Shown here: positions 58,905 through 64,000 of the stretch, one piece after another | Layout of the letters: every line of letters begins with the position of its first letter | Numbering within the stretch: position 1 is the first letter of the stretch | Source of the DNA: Carya illinoinensis | Lineage: Eukaryota; Streptophyta; Magnoliopsida; Fagales; Juglandaceae | Length of the DNA stretch: 64,000 nt | Reading direction: 5' to 3' | Assembly: GCF_018687715.1 (NCBI RefSeq) | Contig: NC_056755.1 | Coordinates: 26,180,501-26,244,500 of the forward strand | Notes under the pieces: generated by a model | Told to the model about the DNA's origin: nothing | Database searches by the model: none | Seen by the model: the letters and a program-made list of their open reading frames with translations, nothing else | Program-made: the position numbers and the translations under genes

Positions 58905-61900
58905 TCAACCATGGTGAGATGAGAACATGTGGGGCGTGTGGCACTTCTTTGGCTTGAGGGAAACCATTTCTATGCTGAATGGGGGCTACAATTGGAACAG
59001 TGATAGAAAAGATAGGTTTATTCGAGTCAATTCGTTCAGTGCTAGAAATGAGCTGTAAGGCTTTAATCATGGACGCATTTGATGAGATTTCCCTTGAGAA
59101 AATGGTGTAAAGGGCGTTGGCTTTGGGCCGATTAGCTGCAATAGACATGGAGGTGCGCGTAGGTGGCGATTGGCTGTGACTTGTCTGTTCCATTGATATT
59201 CCTTTTGTCGGAATGTGCTGGATCAAGTGTATTCTTCAAATTCACTCTATCAAGGATGAACAACAACAATTAAATTTGTAAGGCTCATTTAGAAAAGGTG
59301 AGATAGAATTAAAAGGGCAATTATGTTCAAAACAAGGTTTTGTGATGACTTATCACTTGTGAGTTGATTAATGCCCTCAACTTTATTCAGAAATCTAACA
59401 ATGGTGGAATGAGAACTTTAGGGCCGTGTGGCACATCCTAGGCTCGAGGAAAACCAACGGTTCGGCGTATGCGCGCAAGAATTCATGAAAAGACAGGTTA
59501 ATTCGAGCCAATTCGTCCAATGCTTGAAACGAACCAGGAGTGTTAATGAGGGATGGATGTGATGTGAGATTGCCCTTGAGAAAATGGTTTAAGAGGCTTG
59601 GGCTTTGGGCTGATTAGTTCCAATGCACATGCAGGTGCACCTACGTGGGATTGGCGTTGAATTGGGCTTTGGAAAGATATTTCATCTATTGAAATGTGTT
59701 GGATCAATTCTAATCCACTAATTCACTCTATGAATGATGAAAAACAACAATAAAAGTCATAAGGTACGCATAAAAAAGGCGAGAATGAATTAATAAGAAA
59801 ATTAAGCTCAAAACATCGTTTAGAGACGACTAATCACTTGTAAGTTTGTTAACGCCGTCAACTTAAGTTAAAACCTTCACAACAGCAGGCGGTGATCATG
59901 AAGGACATGTGGCAATTCTTGGTCTCGATGGAAACCGATGGTAGGGCTTATGTGGGCTATGATTGGAAGAAAGAAAGAAAAGGCAGGTTTGTTCGGGGCC
60001 AATTCGTCCATTTCTAGTAACGAGCTGGAAGGGTTAAGGTGGGAGGCATTTGATGAGATTTGACTCGAGAAAATAGTATAAAAGGCATGGGTTTAGGGGC
60101 TGATTAGTTGCAATGCACATGGATGTGCACCAAGGTGGCGATTGGCGGGGACTTGGGCGTTTGAATGGCATTCCTTCAACGGAAATGTCGTGGATCAATT
60201 CTAATCCACTAATTCACTCTTAGATTGATAAAGAACAAGAATAGAAGTCGTAAGGTCCACATATATAAGCTGAGAAAGAATTAAAAAGGAAATTAACCTG
60301 AAAACACGGTTTAGAGATGACTAATGACTTGTGAGTTGATTAATGCCCTCAAGTCAAGTTAGAAGCTCAACCATGGTGAGATGAGAACATGTGGGGCGTG
60401 TGGCACTTCTTTGGCTTGAGGGAAACCGTTTCTATGCTGAATGGGGGCTACAATTGGAACAGTGATAGAAAAGATAGGTTTATTCGAGTCAATTCGTTCA
60501 GTGCTAGAAATGAGCTGTAAGGCTTTAATCATGGATGCATTTGATGAGATTTCCCTTGAGAAAATGGTGTAAAGGGCGTTGGCTTTGGGCCGATTAGCTG
60601 CAATAGACATGGAGGTGCGCGTAGGTGGCGATTGGCTGTGACTTGTCTGTTCCATTGATATTCCTTTTGTCGGAATGTGCTGGATCAAGTGTATTCTTCA
60701 AATTCACTCTATCAAGGATGAGCAACAACAATTAAATTTGTAAGGCTCATTTGGAAAAGGTGAGATAGAATTAAAAGGGCAATTATGTTCAAAACAAGGT
60801 TTTGTGATGACTAATCACTTGTGAGTTGATTAATGCCCTCAACTTTATTCAGAAATCTAACAATGGTGGAAGGAGAACTTTAGGGCCGTGTGGCACATCC
60901 TAGGCTCGAGGAAAACCAATGGTTTGGCGTATGCGCGCAAGAATTCATGGAAAGACAGGTTAATTCGAGCCAATTCGTCCAATGCTTGAAACGACCAGGA
61001 GTGTTAATGAGGGATGGATGTGATGTGAGATTGCCCTTGAGAAAATGGTTTAAGAGGCTTGGGCTTTGGGCTGATTAGTTCCAATGCACATGCAGGTGCA
61101 CCTACGTGGGATTGGCGTTGAATTGGGCTTTGGAACGATATTCCATCTACTGAAATGTGTTGGATCAATTCTAATCCACTAATTCACTCTATGAATGATG
61201 AAAAACAACAATAAAAGTCATAAGGTCCGCATAAAAAATGCGAGAATGAATTAGTAAGAAAATTAAGCTCAAAACATCGTTTAGAGACGACTAATCACTT
61301 GTAAGTTTGTTAACGCCGTCAACTTAAGTTAAAACCTTCACAACTGCAGGTGGTGATCATGAAGGACATGTGGCACTTCTTGGTCTCGATGGAAACCGAT
61401 GGTTGGGCTTATGTGGGCTGCAAATGGAAGAACGAAAGAAAAGGCGGGTTTGTTCGGGGCCAATTCGTCCATTTCTAGTAACGAGCTGGAAGGGTTAAGG
61501 TGGGAGGCATTTGATGAGATTTGATTCGAGAAAATAGTATAAAAGGCATGGGTTTAGGGGCTGATTAGTTGCAATGCACATGGATGTGCACCAAGGTGGC
61601 GATTGGCGGGGACTTGGGTGTTTGAATGGCATTCCTTCAACGGAAATGTCGTGGATCAATTCTAATCCACTAATTCACTCTTAGATTGATAAAGAAGAAG
61701 AATAGAAGTCGTAAGGTCCACATATATAAGCTGAGAAAGAATTAAAAAGGCAATTAACCTGAAAACACGGTTTAGAGATGACTAATGACTTGTGAGTTGA
61801 TTAATGCCCTCAAGTCAAGTTAGAAGCTCAACCATGGTGAGATGAGAACATGTGGGGCGTGTGGCACTTCTTTGGCTTGAGGGAAACCATTTCTATGCTG

Positions 61901-64000
61901 AATGGGGGCTACAATTGGAACAGTGATAGAAAAGATAGGTTTATTCGAGTCAATTCGTTCAGTGCTAGAAATGAGCTGTAAGGCTTTAATCATGGACGCA
62001 TTTGATGAGATTTCCCTTGAGAAAATGGTGTAAAGGGCGTTGGCTTTGGGCCGATTAGCTGCAATAGACATGGAGGTGCGCGTAGGTGGCGATTGGCTGT
62101 GACTTGTCTGTTCCATTGATATTCCTTTTGTCGGAATGTGCTGGATCAAGTGTATTCTTCAAATTCACTCTATCAAGGATGAACAACAACAATTAAATTT
62201 GTAAGGCTCATTTAGAAAAGGTGAGATAGAATTAAAAGGGCAATTATGTTCAAAACAAGGTTTTGTGATGACTTATCACTTGTGAGTTGATTAATGCCCT
62301 CAACTTTATTCAGAAATCTAACAATGGTGGAATGAGAACTTTAGGGCCGTGTGGCACATCCTAGGCTCGAGGAAAACCAACGGTTCGGCGTATGCGCGCA
62401 AGAATTCATGAAAAGACAGGTTAATTCGAGCCAATTCGTCCAATGCTTGAAACGAACCAGGAGTGTTAATGAGGGATGGATGTGATGTGAGATTGCCCTT
62501 GAGAAAATGGTTTAAGAGGCTTGGGCTTTGGGCTGATTAGTTCCAATGCACATGCAGGTGCACCTACGTGGGATTGGCGTTGAATTGGGCTTTGGAAAGA
62601 TATTTCATCTATTGAAATGTGTTGGATCAATTCTAATCCACTAATTCACTCTATGAATGATGAAAAACAACAATAAAAGTCATAAGGTACGCATAAAAAA
62701 GGTGAGAATGAATTAATAAGAAAATTAAGCTCAAAACATCGTTTAGAGACGACTAATCACTTGTAAGTTTGTTAACGCCGTCAACTTAAGTTAAAACCTT
62801 CACAACAGCAGGCGGTGATCATGAAGGACATGTGGCAATTCTTGGTCTCGATGGAAACCGATGGTAGGGCTTATGTGGGCTATGATTGGAAGAAAGAAAG
62901 AAAAGGCAGGTTTGTTCGGGGCCAATTCGTCCATTTCTAGTAACGAGCTGGAAGGGTTAAGGTGGGAGGCATTTGATGAGATTTGACTCGAGAAAATAGT
63001 ATAAAAGGCATGGGTTTAGGGGCTGATTAGTTGCAATGCACATGGATGTGCACCAAGGTGGCGATTGGCGGGGACTTGGGCGTTTGAATGGCATTCCTTC
63101 AACGGAAATGTCGTGGATCAATTCTAATCCACTAATTCACTCTTAGATTGATAAAGAACAAGAATAGAAGTCGTAAGGTCCACATATATAAGCTGAGAAA
63201 GAATTAAAAAGGCAATTAACCTGAAAACACGTTTTAGAGATGACTAATGACTTGTGAGTTGATTAATGCCCTCAAGTCAAGTTAGAAGCTCAACCATGGT
63301 GAGATGAGAACATGTGGGGCGTGTGGCACTTCTTTGGCTTGAGGGAAACCATTTCTATGCTGAATGGGGGCTACAATTGGAACAGTGATAGAAAAGATAG
63401 GTTTATTCGAGTCAATTCGTTCAGTGCTAGAAATGAGCTGTAAGGCTTTAATCATGGACGCATTTGATGAGATTTCCCTTGAGAAAATGGTGTAAAGGGC
63501 GTTGGCTTTGGGCCGATTAGCTGCAATAGACATGGAGGTGCGCGTAGGTGGCGATTGGCTGTGACTTGTCTGTTCCATTGATATTCCTTTTGTCGGAATG
63601 TGCTGGATCAAGTGTATTCTTCAAAATCACTCTATCAAGGATGAACAACAACAATTAAATTTGTAAGGCTCATTTAGAAAAGGTGAGATAGAATTAAAAG
63701 GGCAATTATGTTCAAAACAAGGTTTTGTGATGACTTATCACTTGTGAGTTGATTAATGCCCTCAACTTTATTCAGAAATCTAACAATGGTGGAATGAGAA
63801 CTTTAGGGCCGTGTGGCACATCCTAGGCTCGAGGAAAACCAACGGTTCGGCGTATGCGCGCAAGAATTCATGAAAAGACAGGTTAATTCGAGCCAATTCG
63901 TCCAATGCTTGAAACGAACCAGGAGTGTTAATGAGGGATGGATGTGATGTGAGATTGCCCTTGAGAAAATGGTTTAAGAGGCTTGGGCTTTGGGCTGATT
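58860..64000. repeat. Type-1 satellite block, U41 to partial U44
   Basis: Units start at 58905, 60367, 61828 and 63290; the last is cut by the window end within B. U41-U43 correspond to U27-U29 at an offset of 19738 bp. U41 and U43 B share GGAAAGATATTTCATC and AAGGTACGCATAAA. Upstream of U44 the words AAAAAGGCAATTAACC and CACGTTTTAGAG repeat those upstream of U41, so the array appears to restart with a period of 4385 bp. Confidence 0.92.

Noticed and set aside
16608..61078. Plus-strand 62-codon frames in monomer B (16608, 41152 and 60890)
   Set aside because: They exist only because one base was lost in a shared haplotype. Other B monomers do not have the frame, and it matches nothing I recognise.
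1455..63611. Dozens of 90-113 codon antisense frames as a tandem family of small protein genes
   Set aside because: They repeat because the DNA repeats. Most reported starts are TTG, several copies have stops from single transitions, there is no recognisable domain, and no promoter or splice structure accompanies them. The A/C frame similarity is kept as a finding only.
1..64000. CRISPR array or ribosomal DNA spacer repeat
   Set aside because: Units are contiguous 487-bp monomers with no short repeat and unique spacer pattern, and no rRNA gene sequence is visible. The LTR element and repeat style are those of a plant nuclear genome.
1..64000. Monomer built from three nucleosome-sized (about 162-bp) subrepeats
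   Set aside because: The length ratio is suggestive, but I could not see convincing internal similarity at that spacing. Self-alignment of a monomer would be needed.

Overview
This window is plant heterochromatin. About 96% of it is one tandem satellite array, interrupted once by a broken LTR retrotransposon (19054-21494). A land plant, probably an angiosperm, is suggested by the retroelement. It has an AAAGGGGGAGAT polypurine tract followed by a TGTTGAG LTR start, a TATAAATA LTR promoter, the C-rich LTR 3' end common in Ty1/copia elements, and a protein remnant resembling the 'putative plant transposon protein' family. I cannot name the species. I see no ordinary host gene, tRNA, rRNA or CRISPR array.

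The satellite repeat unit is about 1461 bp and is a trimer of three related monomers: A (about 490 bp, starts TCAACCATGG), B (about 480 bp, starts CTAACAATGG) and C (about 492 bp, starts CTTCACAACAGCAGG). Their order is always A-B-C on the + strand, with no inversions. I placed 44 unit starts: 1, 1463, 2924, 4386, 5847, 7309, 8771, 10233, 11697, 13159, 14623, 16085, 17546, 19008 | insertion | 21790, 23252, 24714, 26176, 27522, 28983, 30442, 31859, 33321, 34784, 36246, 37707, 39167, 40629, 42090, 43552, 45014, 46476, 47938, 49400, 50746, 52207, 53666, 55012, 56473, 57934, 58905, 60367, 61828, 63290. I call them U1-U44 below.

There are two sequence subfamilies. Type 1 has CTCAAGTCAAG before A, GACAGGTTAATTCGAG in B, and AACAGCAGGTGG plus GGGTTTAGGGGC in C. 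Type 2 has CTCAACTCAAG before A, GACGGGTTTTTTCGAG in B, and AATGGCAGGTTG plus GGGTTACGGGC or close variants in C. Layout: type 1 at 1-19053; retroelement at 19054-21494; type 1 at 21495-26733; type 2 at 26734-39117; type 1 at about 39118-49955; type 2 at 49956-53640; type 1 at 53641-54222; type 2 at 54223-58860; type 1 from about 58860 to the end. The blocks are copies of each other at fixed offsets of 23224, 27490, 21688, 19738 and 24544 bp, and smaller tandem duplications have periods of 1462, 2923, 4266 and 4385 bp. The window therefore records nested unequal exchange or segmental amplification.

Nearly every open reading frame in the satellite is a repeated 90-110 codon antisense frame in monomers A or C. 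I do not think these are genes, but A and C keep the same gap-free frame despite substantial divergence, and this is reported as a finding. The retroelement remnant is the only clear gene-derived sequence. It lacks its 5' LTR, gag and pol, its surviving 3' protein frame carries a stop codon, and its left junction shows a template-switch scar.
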